Below, in pieces: positions 1-8,964 of a DNA stretch of 64,000 nucleotides (position 1 is its first letter; every line of letters starts with the position of its first letter). The position numbers and the translations under genes were made by a program. Below the pieces are notes generated by a model. It had not been told where the DNA came from and searched no databases. It saw only the letters and a list, made by a program, of their open reading frames with translations. Source of the stretch: JBBQSN01 sp963825505 (GTDB lineage Bacteria; Actinomycetota; Actinomycetes; Actinomycetales; CAWJMD01); NCBI GenBank assembly GCA_963825505.1, contig CAWGTL010000004.1, forward strand, positions 248,001-312,000, written 5' to 3'.

Positions 1-860
1 CGCTGGTCCTTGATCGCCTCGACGGTGCCGAGCAACCGGTCGACGTGCGCGAGCGCGGCGCGCGCGACCGCCTGGGTGATGCTCGACAGGTGGTACGGCA
101 GCCGCACCAGTCGCAGTGCGCGGCACAGCTCCTCGTCACCGGCGAGGTAACCGAGCCGCGCCCCGGCGAGTGCGAACGCCTTGCTCATGGTGCGCGTGAC
201 GACGAGCCGAGGGCGTCCTGGGAGCAACGAGATCGCCGACGCCGTACCGGGTCTGGCGAACTCGGCGTACGCCTCGTCGACCACCACCAACCCGGGGGCG
301 ACGTCGTGCACCCGCTCCACCAGCGCGAGGTCGAGCGCGGTGCCGGTCGGGTTGTTGGGCGAGCAGAGGAAGACGACGTCAGGCCGCTCGGCCTCGACGA
401 ACGCCGCGACGTCGTCGGCGTCGAGCGCGAAGTCGTCGCGCCGCGGACCGTCGACCCAACGCATCCCGACGCCCGTCGCGATGATCGGGTGCATCGAGTA
501 GGCGGGCGTGAAACCCGCTGCGGTGCGGCCCGGTCCGCCGAACGCGAGCGCGAGGTGCTGGAGGACCTCGTTCGACCCGTTGGCCGCCCACACCCGGTCG
601 GCGTCGACCGGACAACCCGTGGTGCGGGTCAGGTACGCCGCGAGGTCCTCGCGCAACGCGGTGTGCTCGCGGTCGGGGTACCGGTTGAGGCCGGACGCCT
701 CGGCCGTCACCGCGCGCGTCACCTCGTCGACCACCTCGGCCGGCACGGCGTACGAGCTCTCGTTCGTGTTGAGCCGCACCGGGACGTCGATCTGCGGCGC
801 CCCGTACGGCTCCCGCCCGCGCAGGTCGTCGCGCAGCGGCAGCCGGTCGCTCGTGCTCAC
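1..860 (-). CDS. hisC: histidinol-phosphate aminotransferase (3' end cut by window)
   Basis: PLP-dependent class I/II aminotransferase that converts imidazole-acetol phosphate to histidinol phosphate in histidine biosynthesis. The first 286 codons are present; the C-terminus lies outside the window. Seen: the early substrate-binding stretch RLNTNESSYAVP, the SPNNPTG motif, a VVDEAYAEF strand with the PLP-ring Asp, and the PLP-lysine motif TMSKAFALAGARLGY. The GTG start at 860 gives the usual short N-terminus (VSTSDRLPLRDDLRG). It lies 198 bp downstream of hisD on the same strand, as in actinobacterial his operons. The missing end is a window-edge effect, not a defect. Confidence 0.95.
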   Translation of the reverse strand, partial: MSTSDRLPLRDDLRGREPYGAPQIDVPVRLNTNESSYAVPAEVVDEVTRAVTAEASGLNRYPDREHTALREDLAAYLTRTTGCPVDADRVWAANGSNEVLQHLALAFGGPGRTAAGFTPAYSMHPIIATGVGMRWVDGPRRDDFALDADDVAAFVEAERPDVVFLCSPNNPTGTALDLALVERVHDVAPGLVVVDEAYAEFARPGTASAISLLPGRPRLVVTRTMSKAFALAGARLGYLAGDEELCRALRLVRLPYHLSSITQAVARAALAHVDRLLGTVEAIKDQ

Positions 861-1058
861 CGCACGAGTCTAGGGAGCGGGTCGCGGCGGTCGTCCGGGC
901 GTCCTGTCCGTGGACACCGGGTCCCGTCCCGTGGACACCGCGCGGGCGGCACCGGACCTGTGGACGACCACGCTGGCGACGCGCGCCGACGTGCCATCGT
1001 CAGGTCTGCCGGCACCGGGTGCGGGCGGACGGATCCCCCGGCCGCACCCGGACCGGTG

Positions 1059-2384
1059 TCACTCGAAGCGCGCGGTGACGGCCTCGCCGTGAGCGGGCAG
1101 GTCCTCCGCGCTGGCGAGCGCGACGACGTGGTCGGCCACCTCCGCGAGCGCGGCACGGGAGTAGTCGACGACGTGGATGCCGCGCAGGAAGGTCTGCACC
1201 GACAGCCCGCTGGAGTGGCAGGCGCACCCGCCGGTGGGCAGGACGTGGTTGGAGCCGGCGCAGTAGTCGCCGAGCGAGACCGGTGCGAACGGACCCACGA
1301 AGATCGCGCCGGCGTTGCGCACCCGCGCCGCCACCGCGGCGGCGTCGGCGGTCTGGATCTCGAGGTGCTCGGCCGCGTAGGCGTCGACGACGGTGAGCCC
1401 AGCGTCGAGGTCGTCGACCAGCACGACCGCCGACTGCGGCCCGCCGAGCGCGGTCTGCACCCGCTCGGTGTGCTTGGTCACCGAGACCCGCTGCACCAGC
1501 TCGGCCTGCACCTGCTCGGCGAGCGCGAACGAGGCCGTCACCAGGACGCAGGCGGCGTCCGGGTGGTGCTCGGCCTGGCTGATCAGGTCGGCGGCGACGT
1601 GCACGGGGTCGGCGGTGTCGTCGGCCAGGACGGCGATCTCGGTGACGCCGGCCTCGGAGTCGATACCGACCAGCCCCATCACCAGCCGCTTGGCGGCGGT
1701 CACGTAGGCGTTCCCCGGGCCGGTGACGACGTCGACGGGCGCGCAGACCCGTTCTCCCGCACGGGGTCCGTCGGTCTCGCGCGCACCGTGGGCGAACATC
1801 GCCACCGCCTGCGCGCCACCGACCGCGTAGACCTCCTCGACGCCGAGGAGGGCGCACGCCGCGAGGATCGTGGGGTGCGGCAGACCGCCGAAGTCCTTCT
1901 GCGGCGGGGACGCGACGGCCAGCTCGGCCACCCCGGCCTCCTGCGCGGGGACGACGTTCATCACCACGCTCGACGGGTACACGGCCAGGCCCCCGGGCAC
2001 GTAGAGACCCACGCGGCCGACCGGGACCCACCGCTCGGTGACGGTGCCGCCGTCGGCGACGTGGGTGGTGTGGTCGGTGCGGCGCTGGTCGGCGTGCACC
2101 ATCCGGGCCCGCCGGATCGACTCCTCCAGCGCGGCGCGGACGACCGGGTCGAGCGCCTCGAGCGCGTCCGCGAGCGCCTGCGCCGGCACCCGCAGCTCGT
2201 CCGGGCGCACGCCGTCGAAGCGCTCGGAGGCGTCGCGGAGAGCGGCCGCCCCCCGACGGCGGACGTCGTCGACGACCGGCCGGATCTGCTCCACCGCCGC
2301 CTCGACGTCGAGCACGGCCCGCGGCAGGTGCCCTCGCAGCTCGCGGGCGTCGAGCTCGCGGCCGCGCAGGTCCAGGTAGCGCAT
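1059..2384 (-). CDS. hisD: histidinol dehydrogenase
   Basis: Zn- and NAD-dependent enzyme that catalyses the last two oxidations of histidine synthesis (L-histidinol to L-histidine). The 441 residues match the family length. Seen: the N-terminal MRYLDLRGRELDARELRGHLPR typical of actinobacterial HisD, GPGNAYVTAAKRLV, the metal/catalytic region with DLISQAEHHPDA near residue 265, and the C-terminal SSGLSVQTFLR block. ATG at 2384 was chosen over the adjacent GTG at 2387 because it gives the conserved N-terminus. It is probably co-transcribed with hisC, although the 198-bp gap (861-1058, no gene or clear terminator seen) could hold a separate promoter. Confidence 0.96.
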   Translation of the reverse strand: MRYLDLRGRELDARELRGHLPRAVLDVEAAVEQIRPVVDDVRRRGAAALRDASERFDGVRPDELRVPAQALADALEALDPVVRAALEESIRRARMVHADQRRTDHTTHVADGGTVTERWVPVGRVGLYVPGGLAVYPSSVVMNVVPAQEAGVAELAVASPPQKDFGGLPHPTILAACALLGVEEVYAVGGAQAVAMFAHGARETDGPRAGERVCAPVDVVTGPGNAYVTAAKRLVMGLVGIDSEAGVTEIAVLADDTADPVHVAADLISQAEHHPDAACVLVTASFALAEQVQAELVQRVSVTKHTERVQTALGGPQSAVVLVDDLDAGLTVVDAYAAEHLEIQTADAAAVAARVRNAGAIFVGPFAPVSLGDYCAGSNHVLPTGGCACHSSGLSVQTFLRGIHVVDYSRAALAEVADHVVALASAEDLPAHGEAVTARFE

Positions 2385-2460
2385 CACCCGTCCAGGGTAC
2401 GGGCGCGGCGCCGACCGGTGACCGGGACGCAGGCCCGCGACCTCGCCAGACCCCTGGCGC

Positions 2461-2973
2461 TCAGGGCAGGTCGGGGTACGCGGCCCGGTAGGCAGGCCAC
2501 AGCCGGCCGAACAGCTCGTCCCAGTCGGGCTCCGCACGGTCCTCGACCTGGGCCGCGAGGGTGGCGAGGTGCGCCTGCCAGCCGGCAGCGTGACCGGTGG
2601 CCTGGCCGGCGGGCAGACGCAGGTGCTCCAGGACGAGCACGGCGCCGCCGTCGGCGGGCCGCACCTCCAGCCGCACGACGGAGTCGGGCTCGCCCGGGAG
2701 CTCCCAGGTGACCTCCAGCCGCCTCGGCGCCTCGCACCGCACCACCGCGCCGGTCGTGCGCTGGTCGGCGCCGAAGTCGATCGTGTAGCGCGCACCGACG
2801 GCGGGTGGGCCGTCCAGCGTGGTCGGCGCCATCCACCGGCTCACCCGCTCCGGCTCGCTCACCGCGCGCCAGAGGTCGTCGGCGTCGGTGCGGAAGGTGT
2901 GCTCCAGCCGAGCGGTGGCGGCGTCGGCCCGTCCGGTCAGCACCACGAGCAGCTCGTCGCTCGTCCCCGTCAT
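2461..2973 (-). CDS. SRPBCC (AHSA1-like) domain protein
   Basis: 170-residue START/Bet v1-like single-domain protein of the Activator-of-Hsp90 type. Seen: the family opening LEHTFRTDADDLWRAVSEPERVSRWM, a central beta-rich segment with RRLEVTWELPGEPDSVVRLEV, and a closing W-rich helix (WQAHLATLAAQVEDR). The start ATG overlaps the stop of the upstream ArsR gene by 4 bases (ATGA), so the two are translationally coupled. ArsR/SRPBCC pairs are common in actinobacteria; the ligand of this protein cannot be told from sequence. A longer in-frame extension to 3120 overlaps the ArsR gene and was not used. Confidence 0.88.
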   Translation of the reverse strand: MTGTSDELLVVLTGRADAATARLEHTFRTDADDLWRAVSEPERVSRWMAPTTLDGPPAVGARYTIDFGADQRTTGAVVRCEAPRRLEVTWELPGEPDSVVRLEVRPADGGAVLVLEHLRLPAGQATGHAAGWQAHLATLAAQVEDRAEPDWDELFGRLWPAYRAAYPDLP

Positions 2974-3359
2974 CGGTCCTCCTGGTCCCGGTCGTGCTCG
3001 GTGTCGGTCGTGTCGACTCGGTCGGCGCCACGCACGTCGCGCGTCCGGCGCCCACGGGCGATCTCGGTCTCCAGCGCGGCGACCCGACCGCGCCAGAAGT
3101 GCCGGTAGCGGTCCAGCCACGCGTCGACCTCCTCGAGCGGCGCGGTGCGCACCGCGTAGACCCGGCGGGTCCCCTCGGCCCGGGCGACGGCGAACCCGTT
3201 CTCGCGCAGTACCCGCAGGTGCCGGGAGACCGCGGGCTGGGTGATGCCGAACTCGGCCACCACCTGGTCGGTGAGGTCGCCCGCTGTGGTCTCGCCGTCC
3301 GCCAGCAGCTCCAGCAGGCGGCGTCGGACCGGGTCGCCGAGGACGTCGAACGCGTGCAC
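2970..3359 (-). CDS. ArsR-family winged-helix regulator
   Basis: 129-residue HTH repressor-type protein. Seen: FDVLGDPVRRRLLELLADGE, the recognition helix region ITQPAVSRHLRVLRENG, and the wing GTRRVYAVRTAPLEEV. No cysteine metal site of the ArsR/SmtB kind is visible, so it is unlikely to be a metal sensor. The GTG at 3359 is chosen because an AAGGAT sequence sits 5-6 bases upstream and the protein then starts at the conserved domain edge; an ATG at 3401 would add 14 unlikely residues. It is probably autoregulatory, and it is coupled to the SRPBCC gene by an ATGA overlap. Confidence 0.87.
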   Translation of the reverse strand: MHAFDVLGDPVRRRLLELLADGETTAGDLTDQVVAEFGITQPAVSRHLRVLRENGFAVARAEGTRRVYAVRTAPLEEVDAWLDRYRHFWRGRVAALETEIARGRRTRDVRGADRVDTTDTEHDRDQEDR

Positions 3360-3360
3360 G

Positions 3361-3412
3361 AGATCCTTTCTATCGTCACTGTCGTTATATAAAGCAAGCA
3401 CTATGCTACGAC
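3361..3412 (-). promoter_or_regulatory. AT-rich promoter/operator region of the arsR-SRPBCC pair
   Basis: An AT-rich island in a roughly 75% GC context immediately upstream of the ArsR start. On the minus strand it reads TTGCTTTATATAACGAC followed by AGTGACGATAGAAAGGATC. TTGCTT and the TATAAC/GATAGA hexamers are possible promoter elements, and the near-mirror ATAACGAC/TGACGATA halves could hold an operator. No perfect inverted repeat was found. The divergent LON-domain gene starts at 3476, so the region may serve both directions. Confidence 0.4.
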
Positions 3413-3475
3413 ACGCGGATCCCGTCCTGCCCGGATAGCTCGCCCGGCAGCGACGGCGGGTCTACCGTCGGCTGT

Positions 3476-4129
3476 GTGCAGAGGTTGGCCCTGTTCCCGC
3501 TGGGCACCGTGCTGGTGCCGGGGCTCGTCCTGCCGCTCAACGTGTTCGAGCCGCGCTACCGCGCGCTCGTGGCGGACCTGATGGACAAGCCCGAGAACGA
3601 GCGGGTGTTCGGGGTGGTCGCCATCAAGGCCGGGCACGAGGTGGGCGAGGGCGCCGCACAGGCGCTGCACGAGATCGGCACCACCGCGGTGGTCCGGCAC
3701 GTCACCGAGAACGAGGACGGGACGGTCGCGCTGGTCACCAGCGGTGCCGTCCGGTTCCGGCTTCACGGGGTGGACGACGCGGCGGGCACGCCCTACCTCA
3801 CCGGTCTCGTCACCGCGCTGGAGGACACCGAGGGCGACGACGTCGACGTCGACGCCACGGCCGACAGGGTCGCCGCGGCCTACGCCCGGTACCGCGACGA
3901 GCTGGGCCTGGACCCGCCCGAGCTGCCGTCCGCACCGAGGGTGCTGTCGTACCTGGTGGCCGCCGGGATGGTCCTCGAGGTGTCGGACCGCCAGAGCCTG
4001 CTCGAGCAGCCGGACACCGCCCGCCGGCTGCGGGCCGAGCTGCGGCTGCTGCGCCGCGAGCGGACGCTGGTCAGCGCGCTGCGGGCGCTGCCGCAGCAGG
4101 GCGGCTGGGAGCCCGCGAGCCTGTCCTGA
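3476..4129 (+). CDS. LON peptidase substrate-binding domain protein
   Basis: 217-residue protein consisting of the N-terminal (substrate-binding) domain of Lon proteases without the AAA+ or protease parts. Seen: the opening LALFPLGTVLVPGLVLPLNVFEPRYRAL, the GVVAIKAG strand, GTTAVVRH, and a helical C-terminal half (PSAPRVLSYLVAAGMVLEVSDRQSLLEQ). Such stand-alone domains are widespread in actinobacteria and their role is unknown; a chaperone or adaptor role is only a guess. GTG start at 3476 at the beginning of the domain. The neighbouring ybaK follows on the same strand after 33 bp. Confidence 0.9.
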   Translation: MQRLALFPLGTVLVPGLVLPLNVFEPRYRALVADLMDKPENERVFGVVAIKAGHEVGEGAAQALHEIGTTAVVRHVTENEDGTVALVTSGAVRFRLHGVDDAAGTPYLTGLVTALEDTEGDDVDVDATADRVAAAYARYRDELGLDPPELPSAPRVLSYLVAAGMVLEVSDRQSLLEQPDTARRLRAELRLLRRERTLVSALRALPQQGGWEPASLS

Positions 4130-4162
4130 CCCGGTGCGCCGCCCGCGTGCGAGGGTGGGCGC

Positions 4163-4648
4163 GTGACGATGACCCCGGCGACGCGGGCGCTGGAGAGGGC
4201 CGGCGTGGCCCACGTGGTCCGCTCCTACGACCACGACCAGGGGAGCACGGCGGCAGCGGGTGGCTACGGCCTGGAGGCCGCTGCGGCGCTGGGGGTCGAC
4301 CCCGCGACGGTGTTCAAGACCCTGCTCGCGGACGTCGACGGCCGCCTGGTCGTGGCGATCTGTCCGGTCACGGCGCAGCTGGACCTCAAGGCGGTCGCCG
4401 CGGCCGCCGGCGGGAAGAGGGCGCGGATGGCCGATCCTGCGGCGGCCGAGCGGGCTACCGGGTACGTCGTGGGCGGGATCAGCCCGCTCGGGCAGCGCAA
4501 GCGGCTCCCGACCGTCGTCGACGTCAGCGCCCTCGACCTGCCGACCGTGCTGGTCAGTGCCGGACGGCGCGGGGTCGACGTCGAGCTCGCACCGGCCGAC
4601 CTGGTGCGGCTCACCGCCGCGACCGTCGCACCCGTCGCGGCTCTCTGA
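4163..4648 (+). CDS. ybaK: Cys-tRNA(Pro) deacylase, YbaK/EbsC family
   Basis: 161-residue aminoacyl-tRNA editing protein that hydrolyses mischarged Cys-tRNA(Pro) in trans. Seen: TPATRALERAGVAHVVRSYDHD at the start, VFKTLLADVDGRLVVAICPVTAQLDLK, the conserved lysine in GGKRARMAD, and the diagnostic GGISPLGQRKRLPTVVD loop. Size and motifs match E. coli YbaK. GTG start at 4163; an in-frame ATG two codons on (MTP) is also possible. It converges with the downstream membrane-protein gene. A second, more divergent YbaK-fold gene lies at 50767-51333. Confidence 0.92.
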   Translation: MTMTPATRALERAGVAHVVRSYDHDQGSTAAAGGYGLEAAAALGVDPATVFKTLLADVDGRLVVAICPVTAQLDLKAVAAAAGGKRARMADPAAAERATGYVVGGISPLGQRKRLPTVVDVSALDLPTVLVSAGRRGVDVELAPADLVRLTAATVAPVAAL

Positions 4649-4661
4649 CCTGAGGCTCGGC

Positions 4662-5216
4662 TCAGTCGCCGGTCGGCGGCTTGACCAGCAGCCAGCCGAG
4701 CAGGCCGACGAACAGCACGCAGGCGGTGGCGCCGGGCCAGAGCAGGACCACCAGGGGGGTGGTGAGGTCGAGCGGGGCGTGCAGCACCTCGACGCCGGCC
4801 TCGCGTTGGGCCGCGATGGACGCCGGACCGATCAGGCGGCCGAGCTGCCAGGCCACCACGGCGGCCAGCGCTCCCCCGGCCAGCGACACCGAGGCCCACC
4901 GCAGCAGCCTGTCGCCGGCGCGCACGAGCAGGACGAGCGCGACCAGGACGCCGGCCACCAGGCACAGGGCCGCGAAGGCGCCGTCGGCGGAGGCCAGGAC
5001 GTCGTCGGACGGGCCGGGCGAGGCGACCAGGTCGTCCTCGGCGAGCACCGGGGTGTCGGGCACCAGCGCCCACCAGGTGACGGCGACGGCGACGGCCAGC
5101 AGCAGCAGCCCTGCCGGGGCCCCGAACCAGCCAGGCACCCGCCGACGGCGTGCCGGCGACCCGGACGCCGGCGGCACGGCCACGACGGTGCTGCCCGCAG
5201 GGACCGGCTCAGACAA
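4662..5216 (-). CDS. hypothetical membrane protein (DUF2567-like)
   Basis: 184-residue protein with a basic N-terminus (ARRRRVPGW) and about four hydrophobic segments: residues ~33-51, ~80-98, ~106-124 and ~157-178. It resembles the actinobacterial DUF2567 membrane proteins by size and layout, but that is a weak match. Function is unknown. It starts with TTG (TTGTCTGAG) and overlaps the 3' end of dnaE by 8 bases, which implies translational coupling to the replicative polymerase. I found no better start downstream. Confidence 0.7.
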   Translation of the reverse strand: MSEPVPAGSTVVAVPPASGSPARRRRVPGWFGAPAGLLLLAVAVAVTWWALVPDTPVLAEDDLVASPGPSDDVLASADGAFAALCLVAGVLVALVLLVRAGDRLLRWASVSLAGGALAAVVAWQLGRLIGPASIAAQREAGVEVLHAPLDLTTPLVVLLWPGATACVLFVGLLGWLLVKPPTGD

Positions 5217-8200
5217 GGCAGCCCGGGCCGAGCAGTGCCTTGAGGTCGCCGAACAGGGCCGGTGACGCGGTGACGCGCAGCGCGTCGGGCAGCTTCATCA
5301 GGGTGGACCTGTCGTGCTGGGTGAGGCGCAGGTGGACGTCGGTGACGCCGGGGTGGGTGCCGAGGACGTCCTTGAGCCGGGCCACCATCGGCTCGGTGCA
5401 CCGGGCCGTGGGCATCGAGATGACCACCGGACCACGCGGACCCTCCGAGACGTCGGGCAGGCTCATCTCCTGGGCGTTGACCGCGGGGACGTCGTCGCGC
5501 CGGTTCAGCCGGCCGCGCACCACGACCACCTGGTCCTCGCGCAGCTCGTGCGAGACGGTCTGGTACGTCTGCGGGAAGAACAGCACCTCGATCGAGCCCG
5601 CGAGGTCCTCGACCTGCGCGATCGCCCAGGTGGAGCCGGCCTTGGTCATCTTCCGGGTGACACCGGTGATCATCCCGGCGATCGTGACCGTGCTGCCGTC
5701 GGGGCGCGACTCGTCGGCGAGCAGGTTGGCGATCGAGGTGTCGGCAGCCGAGGCGAGCACGTGCTCGACGCCGAGCAGCGGGTGGTCGGACACGTAGAGC
5801 CCGAGCATCTCGCGCTCGCTGGCGAGCTTGAACCGCTTGTCCCACTCCAGGTCGGGGATCGGCGGCAGGGTGGCCAGCTGGACGCCGCTGTCGTCGTCGA
5901 GGCCGCCGAACAGCGAGTCCTGCCCGATCGCCTCCTGCTTCTTCTCCTCGACCAGGGCGTCGACGTAGATCTCGTGCACCGCTGCCAGGCCGCGGCGGGT
6001 GTGGCCGAGGGAGTCGAACGCGCCCGCCTTGACCAGCGACTCGATCGTCCGCTTGTTGCAGACCACGGCCGGCACCTTGCGCAGGAAGTCCTCGAAGGAG
6101 GTGAAGGAGCCCTTCTCCTCGCGGGTGCGCACGATCGCCTCGACCACGTTGTGGCCGACGTTGCGGATGGCGGCCAGGCCGAACCGGACCTCGTCGCCGA
6201 CCGCGGCGAACACCCCGATCGAGGCGTTGACGTCGGGCGGCAGGACGGTGACCTGCATCCGACGGCACTCGCCGAGGTACAGCGCGGACTTGTCCTTGTC
6301 GTCGCCCACCGAGGTGAGCAGGGCGGCCATGTACTCGGCCTTGAAGTTCGCCTTGAGGTACGCGGTCCAGTACGAGACCAGTCCGTACGCCGCGGAGTGC
6401 GCCTTGTTGAAGGCGTAGTCGGAGAACGGCACCAGGACGTCCCACAGCGCCTTGATCGACGCGGCGCTGAAGCCGTTCTCGAGCATCCCGGCCTCGAAGC
6501 CCACGTACTCGGCGTCGAGCACCTCGCGCTTCTTCTTGCCCATCGCCCGGCGCAGCATGTCGGCCTTGCCGAGCGTGTACCCGGCCAGCTTCTGCGCGAT
6601 CTCCATGACCTGTTCCTGGTACACGATCAGGCCGAAGGTGGTGCCGAGGATGGGCTCGAGCGCCTGCGCGAGCTCGCGGTGCGGGTACTCGACCTCCTGC
6701 TGCTTGTTCTTGCGCAGCGCGTAGTTGGTGTGCGAGTTCGCCCCCATCGGACCCGGGCGGTACAGCGCGCCGACGGCCGAGATGTCCTCGAAGTTGTCCG
6801 GCTTCATCAGCCGAAGCAGCTGGCGCATCGGGCCGCCGTCGAACTGGAAGACGCCGAGGGTGTCACCGCGTCCGAGCAGGGCGTAGGTGTTCTCGTCGGT
6901 GGGGTCCTTGGACAGCGCGTCGAGGTCGATCTCGACCCCGCGGTTGGCCTGCACGTTCTTCAGCGCGTCGTCGAGGATGGTGAGGTTGCGCAGGCCGAGG
7001 AAGTCCATCTTGACCAGCCCGAGCGCCTCGCACGTCGGGTAGTCGAACTGGGTGATGACCTGGCCGTCCTGCAGCCGGCGCATGATCGGGATGACGTCGA
7101 GCAGCGGCTCGCTCGACATGATCACGCCCGCGGCGTGCACGCCCCACTGCCGCTTCAGCCCCTCGAGCCCGCGCGCGGTCTCGACCACCTTGGCGACCTC
7201 GGGGTCCTCGGCGTGCAGGGCCCGGAACTCCCCGGCCTCCTTGTAGCGCTTGTGCTCGGGGTCGAAGATCCCGGACAGCGGGACGTCCTTGCCCATCACC
7301 GCCGGCGGCATCGCCTTGGTGATCTTCTCCCCCATCGCGAACGGGAACCCGAGCACCCGGGAGGAGTCCTTGACCGCCTGCTTGGCCTTGATCGTGCCGT
7401 AGGTGACGATCATCGCCACGCGGTCGTCGCCGTACTTCTCGGTGACGTAGCGGATGACCTCGCCCCGGCGGCGCTCGTCGAAGTCGACGTCGAAGTCGGG
7501 CATCGACATGCGCTCGGGGTTGAGGAACCGCTCGAAGATCAGGCCGTGCTGCAGCGGGTCGAGGTCAGTGATCCGCATCGCGTACGCGCACATCGACCCG
7601 GCGCCGGAGCCGCGGCCGGGCCCGACCCGGATGCCGTTCTCCTTGGCCCAGTTGATGAAGTCGGCCACGACGAGGAAGTAGCCCGCGTAACCCTTCGAGA
7701 CGATGACCTCGGTCTCGAAGTCGGCCTGGGCGCGCACGTCGGCGGGGACGCCGTCGGGGTAGCGCACCGCCAGGCCGCGGTCGACCTCCTTGATGAACCA
7801 GGACCGCTCGTCCTCGCCCTCGGGGCACTCGAACCGGGGCATGAAGCGCCCCTCGCCCTCGGTGAAGGTGACCTCGCACCGCTCGGCGATGAGCAGCGTG
7901 TTGTCGCACGCCTCGGGCAGGTCGCGCCAGATCTCGCGCATCTGCGCCGGGCTCTTGAGGTAGAACTCGTCGGCGTCGAACTTGAACCGGTCGGGGTCGG
8001 CCAGGGTGGAGCCGGACTGGACGCAGAGCAGCGCCGCGTGCGCCGTGGCGTCCTCGGCCCGGGTGTAGTGCAGGTCGTTGGTGGCCACGACCGGCAGGCC
8101 GAGGTCCCTGGCGATCCGCAGCAGGTCCTCGTGGGTGCGGCGCTCGAACTCCAGGCCGTGGTCCATCACCTCGGCGAAGTAGTTGCCGGCCCCGAAGATG

Positions 8201-8745
8201 TCGCGCAGGTCGGCCGCGGCCTCGAGCGCCTTGTCGTACTGGCCCTGGCGCAGCCGGGTCTGCACCTCGCCGCTGACGCAGCCCGTGGTGCCGATCAGGC
8301 CGCCGCTGTAGGTCTGGAGCAGCTCGCGGTCGAGCCGCGGGAACTTGGCGTAGACGGCGTCGAGGCTGGCTTGCGACGACATCCGGAACAGGTTGTGCAT
8401 GCCGCCGTTGTTCTCGGCCAGCAGGGTCATGTGCGTGTACAGGCCGCGGGAGGAGACGTCGTCGCGCCCGCCGTCGCCGTAGGTGACGCGGGTGCGGTCG
8501 GTGCGGTGCGTGCCGGGGGTGACGTAGGCCTCGGCGCCGATGATCGGCTTCACGCCGTGCTGCTGGGACTGCTTCCAGAACTCGTACGCCCCGAAGACGT
8601 AGCCGTGGTCGGTGGTGGCCAGGGCCGGCATCCCCATCCGCGCGGCCTCCTCGAACAGGTCGCCGACCCGCGCCGCACCGTCGAGCATCGAGTACTCGGT
8701 GTGGTTGTGCAGGTGGACGAACTGCTGGGACGAGCCGGACGGCAT
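5209..8745 (-). CDS. dnaE: DNA polymerase III alpha subunit (replicative)
   Basis: The catalytic subunit of the chromosomal replicase. The 1178 residues fit DnaE1. Seen: N-terminal PHP domain (FVHLHNHTEYSMLDGAARV, DHGYVFGAYEF, NDLHYT), the active site PDFDVDFDERRRGEV near residues 413-425, GPGRGSGAGS, NKAHSAAYGLVSYWTAYLK, and the C-terminal OB fold (TVTIAGMITGVTRKMTKAG). The start ATG at 8745 precedes the conserved PHP opening; an in-frame extension to 8856 adds 37 unsupported residues. It is distinct from the mutagenic dnaE2 at 42825-47270. Confidence 0.97.
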   Translation of the reverse strand: MPSGSSQQFVHLHNHTEYSMLDGAARVGDLFEEAARMGMPALATTDHGYVFGAYEFWKQSQQHGVKPIIGAEAYVTPGTHRTDRTRVTYGDGGRDDVSSRGLYTHMTLLAENNGGMHNLFRMSSQASLDAVYAKFPRLDRELLQTYSGGLIGTTGCVSGEVQTRLRQGQYDKALEAAADLRDIFGAGNYFAEVMDHGLEFERRTHEDLLRIARDLGLPVVATNDLHYTRAEDATAHAALLCVQSGSTLADPDRFKFDADEFYLKSPAQMREIWRDLPEACDNTLLIAERCEVTFTEGEGRFMPRFECPEGEDERSWFIKEVDRGLAVRYPDGVPADVRAQADFETEVIVSKGYAGYFLVVADFINWAKENGIRVGPGRGSGAGSMCAYAMRITDLDPLQHGLIFERFLNPERMSMPDFDVDFDERRRGEVIRYVTEKYGDDRVAMIVTYGTIKAKQAVKDSSRVLGFPFAMGEKITKAMPPAVMGKDVPLSGIFDPEHKRYKEAGEFRALHAEDPEVAKVVETARGLEGLKRQWGVHAAGVIMSSEPLLDVIPIMRRLQDGQVITQFDYPTCEALGLVKMDFLGLRNLTILDDALKNVQANRGVEIDLDALSKDPTDENTYALLGRGDTLGVFQFDGGPMRQLLRLMKPDNFEDISAVGALYRPGPMGANSHTNYALRKNKQQEVEYPHRELAQALEPILGTTFGLIVYQEQVMEIAQKLAGYTLGKADMLRRAMGKKKREVLDAEYVGFEAGMLENGFSAASIKALWDVLVPFSDYAFNKAHSAAYGLVSYWTAYLKANFKAEYMAALLTSVGDDKDKSALYLGECRRMQVTVLPPDVNASIGVFAAVGDEVRFGLAAIRNVGHNVVEAIVRTREEKGSFTSFEDFLRKVPAVVCNKRTIESLVKAGAFDSLGHTRRGLAAVHEIYVDALVEEKKQEAIGQDSLFGGLDDDSGVQLATLPPIPDLEWDKRFKLASEREMLGLYVSDHPLLGVEHVLASAADTSIANLLADESRPDGSTVTIAGMITGVTRKMTKAGSTWAIAQVEDLAGSIEVLFFPQTYQTVSHELREDQVVVVRGRLNRRDDVPAVNAQEMSLPDVSEGPRGPVVISMPTARCTEPMVARLKDVLGTHPGVTDVHLRLTQHDRSTLMKLPDALRVTASPALFGDLKALLGPGCLV

Positions 8746-8964
8746 GGTCGGGCGGCCTCCTCGTGCGTGCGCGGCGGCGGACGACCGGGGAAGGTCCGCA
8801 CCGTCCGAGGACGGCCCGGTGGCCGTTGCTGAGGAGATGAGTCTAGGTCGCGGCACCGACGGTTCCGCGGACCGGTGGCCGGGTCGCAGGTCGGCCCGGC
8901 GTGTCCCCCGGCGTGTCCGGCCCGGACCCGCCCGGCGGCCGGCCGGCGGCGGCCCGCGCGAGGC

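Noticed and set aside
1..860. hisC pseudogene
   Set aside because: The missing 3' end is due to the window edge; all motifs in the visible part are intact.
904..945. Repeated CCGTGGACACC near the hisD end as an operator
   Set aside because: Two direct copies only, in a GC-rich gap with no palindrome; no regulator link.
45..2711. Plus-strand open frame over hisC/hisD
   Set aside because: Antisense shadow with Arg/His/Asp-rich composition; hisC and hisD explain the sequence.
5314..8832. A very long open frame on the plus strand opposite dnaE
   Set aside because: It is the antisense of dnaE: composition is repetitive His/Asp/Val/Arg, with no domain or ribosome-binding site. High GC leaves opposite frames open.
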